Source of the DNA: Acinetobacter sp. Marseille-Q1618
Lineage (GTDB): Bacteria; Pseudomonadota; Gammaproteobacteria; Pseudomonadales; Moraxellaceae
NCBI RefSeq assembly: GCF_902809855.1
Contig: NZ_CADDWJ010000003.1
Span: 62,001-126,000 of the forward strand
Length of the DNA: 64,000 nucleotides
Direction: 5' to 3'
Part shown: piece after piece, positions 54,832-64,000 of the stretch
Numbering within the stretch: the first letter of the stretch is position 1
How the letters are laid out: the number at the start of each line of letters is the position of its first letter
The notes under the pieces: generated by a model
Databases searched by the model: none
What the model was told of the DNA's origin: nothing
The model's input: the letters and a program-made list of their open reading frames with translations, nothing else
Position numbers and translations under genes: made by a program

Positions 54832-55593
54832 TTACTTTGTAGCTACAACAAAACTTTGTGAGTTTTCATCAAATAAAAAATGTTCAAAACGACCATCCAC
54901 ATGCACAACATTAAACCCATTTGGACTTTGTCCATGCAAACGCTCAGAAATTGCTGTCCCTGCAATTACATCATATAAAGGATGTTGTAATTTTAAATTC
55001 AAGATCTGATTTAAATCATTTACTGCTGCATTATGTAAATGTCCATGCAATAAAGCATAAGCCCCTTCTGCTCCCCATGTTTTTGCTGCTAGAACAGCCA
55101 AAACAGGACAATCCTTGGCATGTTTACTCTCTTCTGCAATATAAAAAGGTTGATGCACAGCAATAATTTTTAATTTATTTTTCGGAGCAAGTTCAAGGAG
55201 CTTTGCAACTTTTTGGATTTGCTCCAAAGATACATGACCGCGCGTGTGATAACGGCGACGAATACTATTTACACCAACAATATAAAAATGTTCAGTAATT
55301 AAGGTTTTTTCTAAACTACCAAAAAAAAGCTGATATAAAGTAAATGGTCGAAATGCTCTTTTCCAAATGTGATACAAAGGAATGTCATGATTGCCTGGAA
55401 TCACTAAATAAGGAATTTTTAATGATTCCAGAAACTGTTTACAATGATAAAATTCACTTAATTTTGCACGCTGCGTGAGATCACCACTGACGACAACAAT
55501 CTCAGGTTGATGGGTCGCACAAAAATCTTGTATCGCTCGAATACATGCTTGTCTTTCTGTTCCAAAGTGTAAATCAGACAGATGTAATAACAT
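54832..55593 (-). CDS. Metallophosphoesterase
   Basis: A 253-residue calcineurin-like phosphoesterase with the full set of metal-binding blocks: SDLHFG at the start, SGDLTQRA, PGNHDIP, AVHQPF and LLHGHLHN. It has no signal peptide, so it should be cytoplasmic. It may act on lipid-linked diphosphates, cyclic nucleotides or other phosphoesters. Its start overlaps the 3' end of the upstream lipid kinase gene by 20 bases, implying coupled translation and a possible role in the same lipid pathway. Confidence 0.88.
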   Translation of the reverse strand: MLLHLSDLHFGTERQACIRAIQDFCATHQPEIVVVSGDLTQRAKLSEFYHCKQFLESLKIPYLVIPGNHDIPLYHIWKRAFRPFTLYQLFFGSLEKTLITEHFYIVGVNSIRRRYHTRGHVSLEQIQKVAKLLELAPKNKLKIIAVHQPFYIAEESKHAKDCPVLAVLAAKTWGAEGAYALLHGHLHNAAVNDLNQILNLKLQHPLYDVIAGTAISERLHGQSPNGFNVVHVDGRFEHFLFDENSQSFVVATK

Positions 55594-56512
55594 TCGGCAC
55601 CATGATATTTAAAGCATTTTTTTCAACATGTAATTTTAATGGGGTTTTCATTTCCACGATTTCACCATCTAAAGCCACGGTAAGTTTTGGTTTAGGGGAA
55701 TACACTTTCACATTTTCAGCACTAAAACTATAAACATCAGCAGCTTTTTCTAAATGTCCACGTATCGTTTGGAATAATGTCTTAAATAATGTGAGCTTAT
55801 CTCCTTTTGCAATAACAACACCCGCCACCAAGCCGATTTCCGCACATTTAGCGATTTTAAGTTTCATTTCTTGTAGTTGTAATTGATTATTACCAAAGAA
55901 AATTAACGGTGTTTTGACAGGATAAAGCTTACCATCGACTTCAACTTGTAATTTTAACTCTTTGCGATCACGGATCAGCACATCCAGCCCTGAAGTATAA
56001 GCATTTAAGGGAAATCTCCCCCATTTTTTATTATAAATTTCTCGTTTTTTAATAAATAAAGGATAAAGCCCTAAACTTGCGTTATTTAGGTAAATATACT
56101 CATTAATACATGCCACATGTACAGCACGAATCTGTCCTGTTGCGATCACTTCAGCCGCTTGTAAAATATCTAAAGGAATATTTAAAACACGTGCAACATA
56201 ATTAAATGTTCCTAGTGGAAGAATGCCCATCGGAATCTCCTGATGCAGCAGCTCTGAAGCAACCGCATTTAAAGTACCATCTCCACCTGCAGCCACCACC
56301 ACGCCTTTATTGGTATATTTTTGATGACGTTGAAATACTGCGGTCATCAGTTGTTTAATATTCGCTGCTGAAGCGATATCAAAAACCTGAATTTCATATC
56401 CATGTTTCGTCCAGATCGTCATTAACTGCTCATAGACTTCATCTTTTTTAGTGGCATGAAATCCTGATTTTTCATTGTAAATAAGGGACAATGGTTTTAA
56501 TTGAGTGTTCAT
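55574..56512 (-). CDS. Diacylglycerol kinase-like lipid kinase (YegS/DagK family)
   Basis: A 312-residue soluble lipid kinase with the nucleotide-binding signature VAAGGDGTLNAVASELL near residues 72-88 and an N-terminal SLIYNEKSGFHATKKDEVYEQL block. The C-terminal domain is beta-rich (YSPKPKLTVALDGEIVEMKTPL). It may phosphorylate diacylglycerol, phosphatidylglycerol or a sphingoid-like lipid. It is unrelated to DgkA at 47255. It forms a two-gene unit with the metallophosphoesterase downstream. Confidence 0.88.
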   Translation of the reverse strand: MNTQLKPLSLIYNEKSGFHATKKDEVYEQLMTIWTKHGYEIQVFDIASAANIKQLMTAVFQRHQKYTNKGVVVAAGGDGTLNAVASELLHQEIPMGILPLGTFNYVARVLNIPLDILQAAEVIATGQIRAVHVACINEYIYLNNASLGLYPLFIKKREIYNKKWGRFPLNAYTSGLDVLIRDRKELKLQVEVDGKLYPVKTPLIFFGNNQLQLQEMKLKIAKCAEIGLVAGVVIAKGDKLTLFKTLFQTIRGHLEKAADVYSFSAENVKVYSPKPKLTVALDGEIVEMKTPLKLHVEKNALNIMVPNVITSV

Positions 56513-56919
56513 AAAGAATTTATTTTTAGAGTAACTCCTTTATTTTTGACGTTTTTTTAGACATTTAAAAGTACCTTTATGTAAAATTTGAATTAATGCC
56601 ATTTATTTAATCAATAATCATTCTTAATCAAGTTTTTAGAATTAAACTTTGATTAATAATATTATTTTTATAAAAAATAACATACATTAAGCTGCTTGAT
56701 ATGCTTACTTTAACCACAAAAACTACATCATTTATATAATTATCAAAAACTTATGCAAAATATTACATTTAGTATCTTTTAAGGCTTTAGTCTTATTTTT
56801 TTTATGAATATATGCTTTAATACAGCCACTTTTTTTCATACTTAAATCTCAATGAAGCACCCTTCATTTAGATTTTATTTTGTACAGCACAATTGTACAC
56901 TTTTGAGATAGGCCTCACC
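56513..56919. other. Divergent intergenic region between the lipid kinase and pckG
   Basis: About 400 very AT-rich bases. A fourth, one-mismatch copy of the dyad seen near the HTH regulator (AATTAA-ACT-TTGATT) lies at 56640-56654. A small dyad, TGTAC-AGCACAATT-GTACA, lies at about 56882-56899 close to the pckG start and could be an operator. No gene is visible. Confidence 0.45.
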
Positions 56920-58752
56920 ATGACCCAAGTGAACGCACCAGAATTCGTTCGTCATCCTAAGCTAATTGCATGGGTTGAAGAAATTGCTAAATTAACCAAA
57001 CCTGCAAAAATTGAATGGTGTGACGGAAGCGAAGAAGAAAATCAACGTTATATCGACTTGATGATCGCTAACGGCACTATGCAAGCATTAAACCAAGAAA
57101 AACATCCTGGTTCTTATTTAGCGAATTCTGATCCTTCTGACGTAGCACGTGTTGAAGGTCGTACTTTTATCTGCTCTGAAAACAAAGAAGATGCTGGTGC
57201 GACAAACAACTGGGAAGCTCCCGCTGAAATGCGTGCTCGTTTAAACGGTTTGTTTGATGGTGCAATGAAAGGTCGTACTATGTATGTGGTTCCATTCTCT
57301 ATGGGCCCACTTGGTTCGCACATTGCTCACATCGGTATCGAACTAACTGACTCTCCGTATGTTGCTGTAAGCATGCGTAAAATGGCTCGTATGGGTAAAG
57401 CTGTTTACGATGTTTTAGGTACTGACGGTGAATATGTACCATGTGTACATACTGTAGGCGCACCTTTAGAAGAAGGTCAAAAAGACGTTGCTTGGCCATG
57501 TAATGCTGAGAAATATATTGTGCATTACCCAGAAACACGTGAAATCTGGTCTTATGGTTCAGGCTACGGCGGTAACGCATTGTTAGGTAAAAAATGCTTA
57601 GCGTTACGTATTGCATCTTCTATGGGACGTCAACAAGGTTGGTTAGCTGAACATATGCTAATCCTTGGTGTAACAAACCCACAAGGTGAAAAACACTATA
57701 TCGCTGCGGCATTCCCATCTGCATGTGGTAAAACTAACTTTGCGATGTTGATTCCACCAGCTGGCTATGAAGGCTGGAAAATTGAAACTGTAGGTGATGA
57801 TATTGCTTGGATCAAACCAGGTGAAGATGGTCGCTTATATGCAATCAACCCAGAAGCGGGTTTCTTCGGTGTAGCACCAGGTACAAATACTAAAACCAAC
57901 CCAAACTGTATGGCGACACTTCATAAAGATGTGATCTATACCAACGTTGCTGTAACTGACAATGGTGAAGTATGGTGGGAAGGTCTTTCTAAAGAAGCAC
58001 CTGCGAATCTTACCAACTGGAAAGGTCAACCACATACTGGCGAAGAAAAAGCAGCACATCCAAATGCGCGTTTCACAGTTGCTGCAGGTCAATGCCCTTC
58101 TATTGATGCTGACTGGGAAAATCCAGCAGGTGTTCCAATTTCTGCATTCATTTTCGGTGGTCGCCGTGCGGACACAGTGCCTCTAATTTCAGAAGCATTT
58201 GACTGGGTTGATGGTGTGTATAAAGCAGCAACAATGGGTTCTGAAACAACTGCGGCTGCGGTGGGTCAACAAGGTGTTGTACGTCGTGACCCATTTGCGA
58301 TGCTTCCATTCGCTGGTTACAACATGGCTGACTACTTCTCTCACTGGTTAGAACTTGGTGAGGAAGTTGCTGCGAAAGCTGCTGCTCATGGCAACAAATT
58401 GCCAGGCATCTATAATGTGAACTGGTTCCGTCGTGATGCGGAAGGTAACTTTGTATGGCCTGGTTTCGGTCAAAACATGCGCGTTTTAGAATGGATCATT
58501 GATCGTTGTGAAGGTCGTGCGGAAGCTGTAGATACTCCAATTGGTCGTGTTCCAACTTATGAACAATTGAACTGGACGGGTTCTGACTTCACTAAAGAGC
58601 AATTTGATCTTGTAACGTCACAAGACAAAGATCAATGGATTAAAGAACTTGAAAGCCATACTGAATTGTTTAATAAATTAGGTGATCGCTTACCTAAAGC
58701 ACTTAAAGCTCGTCAAGACGAACTTTTAGAAGCTGTTAAAAAATCTGCTTAA
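56920..58752 (+). CDS. pckG: Phosphoenolpyruvate carboxykinase (GTP)
   Basis: PckG converts oxaloacetate and GTP to phosphoenolpyruvate, the entry step of gluconeogenesis for an organism that grows on organic acids. The protein of about 610 residues has the P-loop-like [12 protein letters not shown], the [15 protein letters not shown] metal site and the [11 protein letters not shown] block of the GTP-dependent class. The ATG at 56920 follows GAGATAGG; an earlier ATG at 56893 is less likely. A strong terminator follows. Confidence 0.96.
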   Translation: MTQVNAPEFVRHPKLIAWVEEIAKLTKPAKIEWCDGSEEENQRYIDLMIANGTMQALNQEKHPGSYLANSDPSDVARVEGRTFICSENKEDAGATNNWEAPAEMRARLNGLFDGAMKGRTMYVVPFSMGPLGSHIAHIGIELTDSPYVAVSMRKMARMGKAVYDVLGTDGEYVPCVHTVGAPLEEGQKDVAWPCNAEKYIVHYPETREIWSYGSGYGGNALLGKKCLALRIASSMGRQQGWLAEHMLILGVTNPQGEKHYIAAAFPSACGKTNFAMLIPPAGYEGWKIETVGDDIAWIKPGEDGRLYAINPEAGFFGVAPGTNTKTNPNCMATLHKDVIYTNVAVTDNGEVWWEGLSKEAPANLTNWKGQPHTGEEKAAHPNARFTVAAGQCPSIDADWENPAGVPISAFIFGGRRADTVPLISEAFDWVDGVYKAATMGSETTAAAVGQQGVVRRDPFAMLPFAGYNMADYFSHWLELGEEVAAKAAAHGNKLPGIYNVNWFRRDAEGNFVWPGFGQNMRVLEWIIDRCEGRAEAVDTPIGRVPTYEQLNWTGSDFTKEQFDLVTSQDKDQWIKELESHTELFNKLGDRLPKALKARQDELLEAVKKSA

Positions 58753-58769
58753 TCTATAAAATTAAGTTT

Positions 58770-58797
58770 AAAAGACCGCCAAATGCGGTCTTTTTTA
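58770..58797 (+). terminator. Terminator after pckG
   Basis: AAAAGACCGC (58770-58779) pairs with GCGGTCTTTT (58785-58794) around CAAAT and runs into T residues. Confidence 0.92.
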
Positions 58798-58851
58798 TTA
58801 TAGATGAAACACCTACAAATTATTCAAACAACATTTTTAATGGGGATCATA

Positions 58852-59214
58852 ATGAAAAAAGTTGTATTCATCAGTCTCAGCCTAGCACTTTGTTCTAGTC
58901 TTGCCTTTGCAAATGAAAACACTACACTCGCTACACAGCCGTCACTATGCTTATTCAGTGGTACACCTTCTGTAGATTTTAAAACAATTAAAAAGATTAA
59001 AGTCGGTAAAGGTACTTACGGTGGTTTTACTGACTTATATCCACGCTTACATGAAATCGCTGACAAATATCAAGCCAATGCTGTGATTAACTACACAGTA
59101 AGCCAACGTTTTGGCTTTTGGCCTTGGCGTATTGTACGTCCTGTTGGTATGGGAACAATGGTAAAAATTAATACTGTATTTGATTGCAAAGCACTTGGTG
59201 GAATAGCAATTTAA
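58852..59214 (+). CDS. Small exported protein of unknown function
   Basis: About 120 residues with a clear signal peptide (KKVVFISLSLALCSSLAFA, cleavage near residue 20). The mature part has an alternating strand-helix pattern (TIKKIKVGKGTYGGF, then YPRLHEIADKYQANAVINYTVSQRFG) that loosely recalls small YbjQ/RcsF-like folds. Two cysteines, one in SLCLF and one near the end (VFDCK), could form a disulfide. The ATG at 58852, preceded by GGGGATCATA, is preferred to one at 58804. Probably periplasmic. Confidence 0.7.
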   Translation: MKKVVFISLSLALCSSLAFANENTTLATQPSLCLFSGTPSVDFKTIKKIKVGKGTYGGFTDLYPRLHEIADKYQANAVINYTVSQRFGFWPWRIVRPVGMGTMVKINTVFDCKALGGIAI

Positions 59215-59222
59215 TGTTAATT

Positions 59223-59246
59223 AGGGGTGTAAATAACACCCCTTAT
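59223..59246 (+). terminator. Probable terminator after the small exported protein
   Basis: AGGGGTGT and ACACCCCT form a perfect eight-base-pair stem around AAATA. The T-run is short. The rest of the gap to glpD shows nothing. Confidence 0.7.
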
Positions 59247-59439
59247 TCTGATCATAAAATGACTTAAACATTCATACATGGCTAACATACCATTTTTACA
59301 AAAGAATAGTTGTATCAGCGTATAAATACAGTAAACACGGTTCAGATGACATTTTAATGTATTATCAACCCGAAACAAAACGAGTCCTATTTACCTTTAA
59401 TTGGACTTAAGCCTTTAAATTACCATTTATAAACAACTA

Positions 59440-60960
59440 TTAAGCAACTTCTTTTTGCAATCTTCGTTGATGTAATGCAAGCAAATACGCATCTAATATT
59501 TGAATCTGTTCAGTTTCAAATTCTAAATATAATTTCGTTCTACGTTTTAAAATATCCTCACTACTCATCGCCCACTCATACTCAACCAAATAATCCACTT
59601 CTTGCGCATATAAACCATAACCAAAATCTTGCCCTAACTCTTGAATATGGCTGATATTTTCCAATATCTTCCAAATCCGTGTTCCATATGCATGCGCCCA
59701 ACGATATGCTGTTTCTTGAGATAAACCTTTAATCTTTTCTAAGATCTGTTTAACCAATTCCTCAATTGAAAATAAATTTTCTGCACCGGGCAATACGGAT
59801 TTTTCAGTCCATGCTTTGCCCATACCATTAAAAAATGGTTGAATTTTCTCTAAAGCAGACTCAGCCAACTTACGATAAGTTGTGATTTTGCCACCAAAAA
59901 CGGATAATAAAGGCGCTTGATGTGATGAGTCTTGATGAAGTACCAATGTATAATCTCGTGTCACAGCAGAGGCTTGATCGGATTTATCATCACACAAAGC
60001 TCGGACACCCGAAAAGGTATGTAAAATATCCGCTTGTGTCAGTTGTTTTTTAAAATGGTCATTACACACATCAAGCAAATAGTCGATTTCATGTTGCGTA
60101 ATTTCAACATAGTTTGGATCTGCTTGGTATTCTCGATCTGTAGTACCAATTAAAGTAAATTTATCCAAATATGGAATCGCAAAAACAATGCGCTGATCAT
60201 CATTTTGCATGATAAAGGCTTTATCTTCAGGATACATTTTCGGCACAATAATATGACTGCCTTGAATCATGCGAATAGCATATTCAGACGCAACTTGTGC
60301 TGTATTTTCTAAAAATTGTGTTACCCAAGCACCAGTCGCATTGACTAAAAATTTAGCGTGAATGGTGTAACATCCCTTCGCATTTTCTATTTCAACTTTC
60401 CATATGCCATTTTCTTGAGTCACGGCACGACAAGAGGTACGTGTTACAATTTTTGCACCTTTTTCTTTGGCTTGCAGTGCATTTAAAACCACTAAGCGAC
60501 TGTCATCCACGGCACAATCTGAATATTCAAAACCTTGTGTAATTTCATTTTTTAGTGGACTATTTTCTGCTTGAAATTTCACATGATTAGAGCCTGCTAA
60601 TTTCTCTCTTTTACCTAAATGGTCATAAAAGAATAAACCTGTGCGAATCAACCACGCAGGTCTTAAATGTGGCTGATGAGGCATGATAAAACGCAAAGGG
60701 CGAATAATATGCGGCGCTTTCACCAATAAAACTTCACGCTCCAATAAAGCCTCTCGGACTAAACGAAACTCTTTATGCTCCAAATAGCGTAAACCACCAT
60801 GAATAAGTTTGCTACTTACTGAAGAGGTATGACTGGCTAAATCATCTTTTTCACATAAAAATACTGACAAACCTCGCCCTGCTGCATCTGCTGCGATGCC
60901 TACCCCATTAATCCCACCACCAATCACACAGACATCATAAACCGTTAAATGCTCTTGCAT
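59440..60960 (-). CDS. glpD: Aerobic glycerol-3-phosphate dehydrogenase
   Basis: GlpD oxidises glycerol 3-phosphate to dihydroxyacetone phosphate and passes electrons to ubiquinone at the inner membrane. The 506-residue flavoprotein has the FAD-binding VCVIGGGINGVGIAADAAGRG near the start, SSKLIHGGLRYLE, and the C-terminal DAO-C domain. GAGGGAGCAGT precedes the ATG. No glpK, glpF or glpR gene is adjacent. Together with the GlpQ-like lipoprotein it can use phospholipid-derived glycerophosphate. Confidence 0.94.
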   Translation of the reverse strand: MQEHLTVYDVCVIGGGINGVGIAADAAGRGLSVFLCEKDDLASHTSSVSSKLIHGGLRYLEHKEFRLVREALLEREVLLVKAPHIIRPLRFIMPHQPHLRPAWLIRTGLFFYDHLGKREKLAGSNHVKFQAENSPLKNEITQGFEYSDCAVDDSRLVVLNALQAKEKGAKIVTRTSCRAVTQENGIWKVEIENAKGCYTIHAKFLVNATGAWVTQFLENTAQVASEYAIRMIQGSHIIVPKMYPEDKAFIMQNDDQRIVFAIPYLDKFTLIGTTDREYQADPNYVEITQHEIDYLLDVCNDHFKKQLTQADILHTFSGVRALCDDKSDQASAVTRDYTLVLHQDSSHQAPLLSVFGGKITTYRKLAESALEKIQPFFNGMGKAWTEKSVLPGAENLFSIEELVKQILEKIKGLSQETAYRWAHAYGTRIWKILENISHIQELGQDFGYGLYAQEVDYLVEYEWAMSSEDILKRRTKLYLEFETEQIQILDAYLLALHQRRLQKEVA

Positions 60961-61460
60961 ACTGCTCCCTCTTTTGATGATGGTTATCGTTGTTATTTAA
61001 AATTGGATATATGATTGAATTTAACATATATTTAGATGATTTATACACCACTCAGCACTGTGTAAAATACAGTAATTTTATGAAATATGGGTTTCATTTC
61101 TATTTCAAAATTACTTTATAAATGACCGAATAAATGTTCACAACAAAGACAGCACATCGTAACTTATAACATTCAGTTGCAAAAATATGCCACATAAAAA
61201 GGATAATATTCATCCATTAAATTACTGTTCAATGTCTACTTGATTACTGCTATTTTTTATACAAATTAGAAGAAATATCGCTGAGTGACTGATAATCATT
61301 TGAATATTTTCATTTTATTTTTACCACATTTAATCAACCCCTTCCGTCTTTTGATGATTTGATTTTAGCAAAGCTATTTTGGGAATAGGCAAATCAGTCA
61401 TCGTTTAATTTTTAGAGCTATGGCATACTTAAAACAACAATCGTGTGGAACGTACTAAAG
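60961..61460. other. Divergent intergenic region between glpD and a small lipoprotein gene
   Basis: 500 AT-rich bases, the longest gene-free stretch in the window. I find no convincing open frame, tRNA, terminator or strong dyad. It should contain the glpD promoter. Confidence 0.4.
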
Positions 61461-61889
61461 ATGAAAAAAATTGGATTATTAGGTTTAGGATTCGTTATTT
61501 TAGGGTTAAGCGCTTGTCAAACCACACCACGTCAATACAACGGCGTAACGGGTTATCAAATTGAAAATCAAACGGCAGATACTGTAACGCTTGCATACAC
61601 TTTAGCAGGACGAGCAAATCAACAATTAGATGCCAACAAGTTGCAACGCGCATGTCAAAAAGTTTTAGGTGCAAACAAAACCTATAAAATTTCTGTACTG
61701 AGTATTAATGAAATTGCCAATCCTGCTGCAATTCCTGATGAACAATATGGTGTTCAGTTAGGACACTCTCGCACATCTATCGGCTTATCCAACACTCAAA
61801 GTGTAAATAGCAGCGAAAATTATGCTACTCGTCAAGCACTTGAAGCACGTCCAAGCACATTGCATGTGGTTCGTTATACTTGTTCGTAA
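61461..61889 (+). CDS. Small lipoprotein of unknown function
   Basis: About 142 residues with a lipoprotein signal (MKKIGLLGLGFVILGLSACQ, lipobox LSAC). The mature part of about 120 residues has a Cys pair (RACQKV and the C-terminal YTCS) that could form a disulfide, and a YQIENQTADTVTLAYTLAG strand region. The residue after the lipid cysteine is Gln, not Asp, consistent with outer membrane sorting. The ATG at 61461 is preferred to a GTG at 61443. I do not recognise a family. Confidence 0.75.
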   Translation: MKKIGLLGLGFVILGLSACQTTPRQYNGVTGYQIENQTADTVTLAYTLAGRANQQLDANKLQRACQKVLGANKTYKISVLSINEIANPAAIPDEQYGVQLGHSRTSIGLSNTQSVNSSENYATRQALEARPSTLHVVRYTCS

Positions 61890-61906
61890 ATGTATGTCGA
61901 ATCAGC

Positions 61907-61944
61907 AAAATAAAGCGCAAACTGATTTGCGCTTTATTTTCAAA
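61907..61944. terminator. Bidirectional terminator between the lipoprotein gene and the partial gene
   Basis: A perfect 15-base-pair stem (61907-61921 with 61926-61940) has a CTGA loop and A/T-rich flanks. It serves both converging genes. Confidence 0.9.
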
Positions 61945-61959
61945 AAGATCAATATAGAA

Positions 61960-64000
61960 TTATTCAAAATACGTTGTTTCTGTGCCTTTTAGTTGCATAA
62001 ATTTAACAACGACCTGCATCATCCACTCAGGAATATGTTCTTTCCCTTGTTTTAATTTTTCTTCAAATCGGGATTTTGCAAAGAATATACCCGATGGTTT
62101 ACTCCATTTTTCAAATAATGCTTTATATTCCTCTTCGTCTGGCGCAAGTTGTAAAGCTTGATCAATCCAGAACAATGCCAAATAGCGATTTTTCTCAATT
62201 CCCATGCCATCTTCACAACTAAAAGCATATAGATAGGCTAACCATGCATGTTGATCATAGTCCCGATTCAGCATAATTTCAGGAATAATCTCTTGCAAAA
62301 GTGTCTGTTGCTGTTCAGGTGTACCTTCATTGTTCATAAGATGAATATAAGAACTCAATACCTGATTTTTCTTTAATTGTGCTGCACGTTGTAATTGTTG
62401 CAAAATTGCTTGTACTTGTGTTTGCGGTTTATTGTCTTGTTCCATCAAAGCGTTATATTGTTGCAAAGCTTGTTCGGCAACTGCCTCAGGATGTTCCAAA
62501 GCAACAGCGTGTTCTAGCCATTGACGAGATAAATCCTCATCACGATAGCGAGCCATATCACCATGCCCACCAAACCCCTCACCTTTTAACAATAAGCCCA
62601 GCTCATACGCACTATGTGCATGCCCTTTTACTGCCAAATCACATAAAATTTTATGCACTGTCACATATTGACGATCAACATAAAATAGTCGTAATGCATA
62701 CTCAGCATTATAGGTGCTGCTTGAATCATCATGCGCTATCACTTTTTCAGGATCTAAAACATATTCTCCTTTGCGGAATCCCCAAATACCAGCTTCAGAA
62801 GCCGCCGCTAAAATCGTTATGATAAAAGCACTGTCTTCAAAAGGCTGCAACAAAGTAAGTAAACGATAACGTAAATGGCTATGATCCTGAATCAGTTCAG
62901 GAAATTTCACAAACAACCAACATATATCACTCACCAGACGTTCATGTGCATCGAGTGCCCAAAATAAGTCATACTCATGCTCTTTGAGTAAAAAGTCGAC
63001 AACTTCAACCAAACGTTGCGCAAAATGTTGGCTTCTTGCATACAGTTGCTTTTCATCGTCGCGAATATTCCACTCTAAAAAACGGGTGTATTGCAGCAAG
63101 ACTTCTGTATGGCGAAAATTATTTAAATCAAATTGAATGATTTCTTCAAATAATTTTTCATATTGCAACACACGAGCTTGATCAGAAACAGCAGGATATT
63201 CACATTCTAGCCAGTCATAATATTTGGTAATTAGTAACTCATTAAATTTTTCTTGAGGTAAATTTTGGCAAACTGGGCTTTGTAAAAAAGCATCAATGCT
63301 GTCATGTTCATGACCATACCAACGTGGATATAAATAATAGACATAGTTTCTAAGTGCAGGGATAAACTCAGCATCACATGACAATGCACAATTCAACCAA
63401 TACAGTACAGGATAGTCTTTTTCCTCCTGATTCGGTTCAGGTAACTGGCTTGGTACATTCATACGTTGTGGGTTAGACTGACCAAAATGCTGTAAAAATG
63501 CCAAACTTTCAGGACTATAATGCTCTTGTAGAGCCAAATCAACAGCATCATTCCAAAACCAATACGGCAAACGTAAAAAACCTGTTAATAACAATAAACT
63601 TAGATACACCCACGGACATTTTTCATCAATTTCAATGGCTTTCATAAACCAATAGAATGACATGTCTTTGGCAATTTCCGCCCGATCCCATGCCGCTTGA
63701 CTCACATAATGTGCATAGTCAGAACCACGTTCTGCTGAAGCAACATTACTCCAAAATTGTCCCAGCAAATAAGCACTATATAAACTCGGTGCTTGCTGAT
63801 GCCATAAGTTTAACTGTGCAACGATTTGCTGTTGATTCCAATGCGCTAATTTTTGAAATTTTTCAATTTCACACCATTCAAAAAACTGGTGTTCCATCGG
63901 CAAATTAGACTTCACTTTGGCTTGTAAACTAATTGGATAAATTTCATCATAGAAATGATTAAGTTGGGTAAATTGTGCATTTTGGAATAAGTTCAACAAG
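61960..64000 (-). CDS. DUF4034/Sel1-like repeat protein, 5' end outside the window
   Basis: At least 680 residues are seen; the frame is open to the window edge, so the true start lies beyond it. Helical repeat segments dominate. The part near residues 95-160 (SNVASAERGSDYAHYVSQAAWDR, in parts) resembles DUF4034. Residues ~440-520 resemble Sel1-type repeats (AHSAYELGLLLKGEG, RQWLEHAVALEHPEAVAEQAL). Trp and Tyr are abundant. No signal peptide can be assessed. Such proteins usually mediate protein-protein contacts; its role is unknown. Confidence 0.65.
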   Translation of the reverse strand, partial: LLNLFQNAQFTQLNHFYDEIYPISLQAKVKSNLPMEHQFFEWCEIEKFQKLAHWNQQQIVAQLNLWHQQAPSLYSAYLLGQFWSNVASAERGSDYAHYVSQAAWDRAEIAKDMSFYWFMKAIEIDEKCPWVYLSLLLLTGFLRLPYWFWNDAVDLALQEHYSPESLAFLQHFGQSNPQRMNVPSQLPEPNQEEKDYPVLYWLNCALSCDAEFIPALRNYVYYLYPRWYGHEHDSIDAFLQSPVCQNLPQEKFNELLITKYYDWLECEYPAVSDQARVLQYEKLFEEIIQFDLNNFRHTEVLLQYTRFLEWNIRDDEKQLYARSQHFAQRLVEVVDFLLKEHEYDLFWALDAHERLVSDICWLFVKFPELIQDHSHLRYRLLTLLQPFEDSAFIITILAAASEAGIWGFRKGEYVLDPEKVIAHDDSSSTYNAEYALRLFYVDRQYVTVHKILCDLAVKGHAHSAYELGLLLKGEGFGGHGDMARYRDEDLSRQWLEHAVALEHPEAVAEQALQQYNALMEQDNKPQTQVQAILQQLQRAAQLKKNQVLSSYIHLMNNEGTPEQQQTLLQEIIPEIMLNRDYDQHAWLAYLYAFSCEDGMGIEKNRYLALFWIDQALQLAPDEEEYKALFEKWSKPSGIFFAKSRFEEKLKQGKEHIPEWMMQVVVKFMQLKGTETTYFE

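Noticed and set aside
58761-58774. PmrA box after pckG (ATTAAG followed by TTTAAA)
   Set aside because: The half-sites abut without the five-base spacer, and the site lies at a terminator rather than a promoter.
62379-62822. 147-residue His-rich open frame on the plus strand
   Set aside because: Antisense to the long DUF4034/Sel1-like gene; the composition mirrors that gene's codons.

Overview
The window is a chromosomal segment of an Acinetobacter species (Moraxellaceae). The genus call rests on a complete adeIJK efflux operon, a pmrCAB operon, the GTP-type PEP carboxykinase and AT-rich intergenic DNA. Several proteins resemble the A. baumannii ones I remember but clearly differ from them, so a non-baumannii species is likely. 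I ran no database search. There is no rRNA, CRISPR array, transposase or prophage. Most of the segment is core genome, with a more accessory-looking island at about 47.7-52.6 kb.

Layout. 0-4.2 kb: rpmA/rplU on the minus strand, then ispB and a Gcr-type membrane protein. 4.2-11 kb: a PAP2 phosphatase translationally coupled to adeIJK, behind one promoter that carries a perfect palindrome. 11-11.6 kb: a densely structured non-coding element and a small orphan reading frame. 11.6-20.9 kb: AEC transporter, Amt, HAD hydrolase, a second PAP2 enzyme, pmrCAB and an AmpG/RhtX-like MFS transporter. 21-26.4 kb: acyltransferase, patatin-like lipoprotein, NfeD/SPFH pair, putP and two tandemly duplicated 61-residue proteins. 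26.4-34.6 kb: ispA, a PAS/degenerate-GGDEF protein, prpF, an AroP-like permease, a FadL-type porin, tRNA-Arg(CCT), tRNA-Ser(TGA) and greB. 35-47.6 kb: two SLT lytic transglycosylases, an SCP2 protein, ttcA, htpX, a DUF4112 protein, mgtE, an RND pump without partners, a GlpQ-like lipoprotein and dgkA. 47.7-52.6 kb: a 1309-residue trimeric-autotransporter-like protein, a small HTH regulator and a small coiled-coil protein. 52.6-64 kb: groSL behind a sigma-32-type promoter, a lipid kinase/phosphoesterase pair, pckG, glpD, small exported proteins and a partial DUF4034/Sel1-like gene.

How genes work together. The clearest regulatory thread is a candidate PmrA regulon. Direct repeats matching the PmrA box (HTTAAD-N5-HTTAAD) lie upstream of pmrC, of the PAP2 gene at 14975 and of dgkA at 47255. 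The last two share 20 of 23 bases. PmrC transfers phosphoethanolamine to lipid A and releases diacylglycerol, which DgkA can rephosphorylate, so the sites join an envelope-modification enzyme to its by-product recycling. A second thread is the adhesin island: AATCAA-N3-TTGATT dyads flank the HTH regulator and precede the small coiled-coil gene, suggesting a self-contained regulatory module. Other points of note are a cluster of DnaA-box-like sequences between ttcA and a transglycosylase gene, and a nested multi-helix element downstream of adeK.
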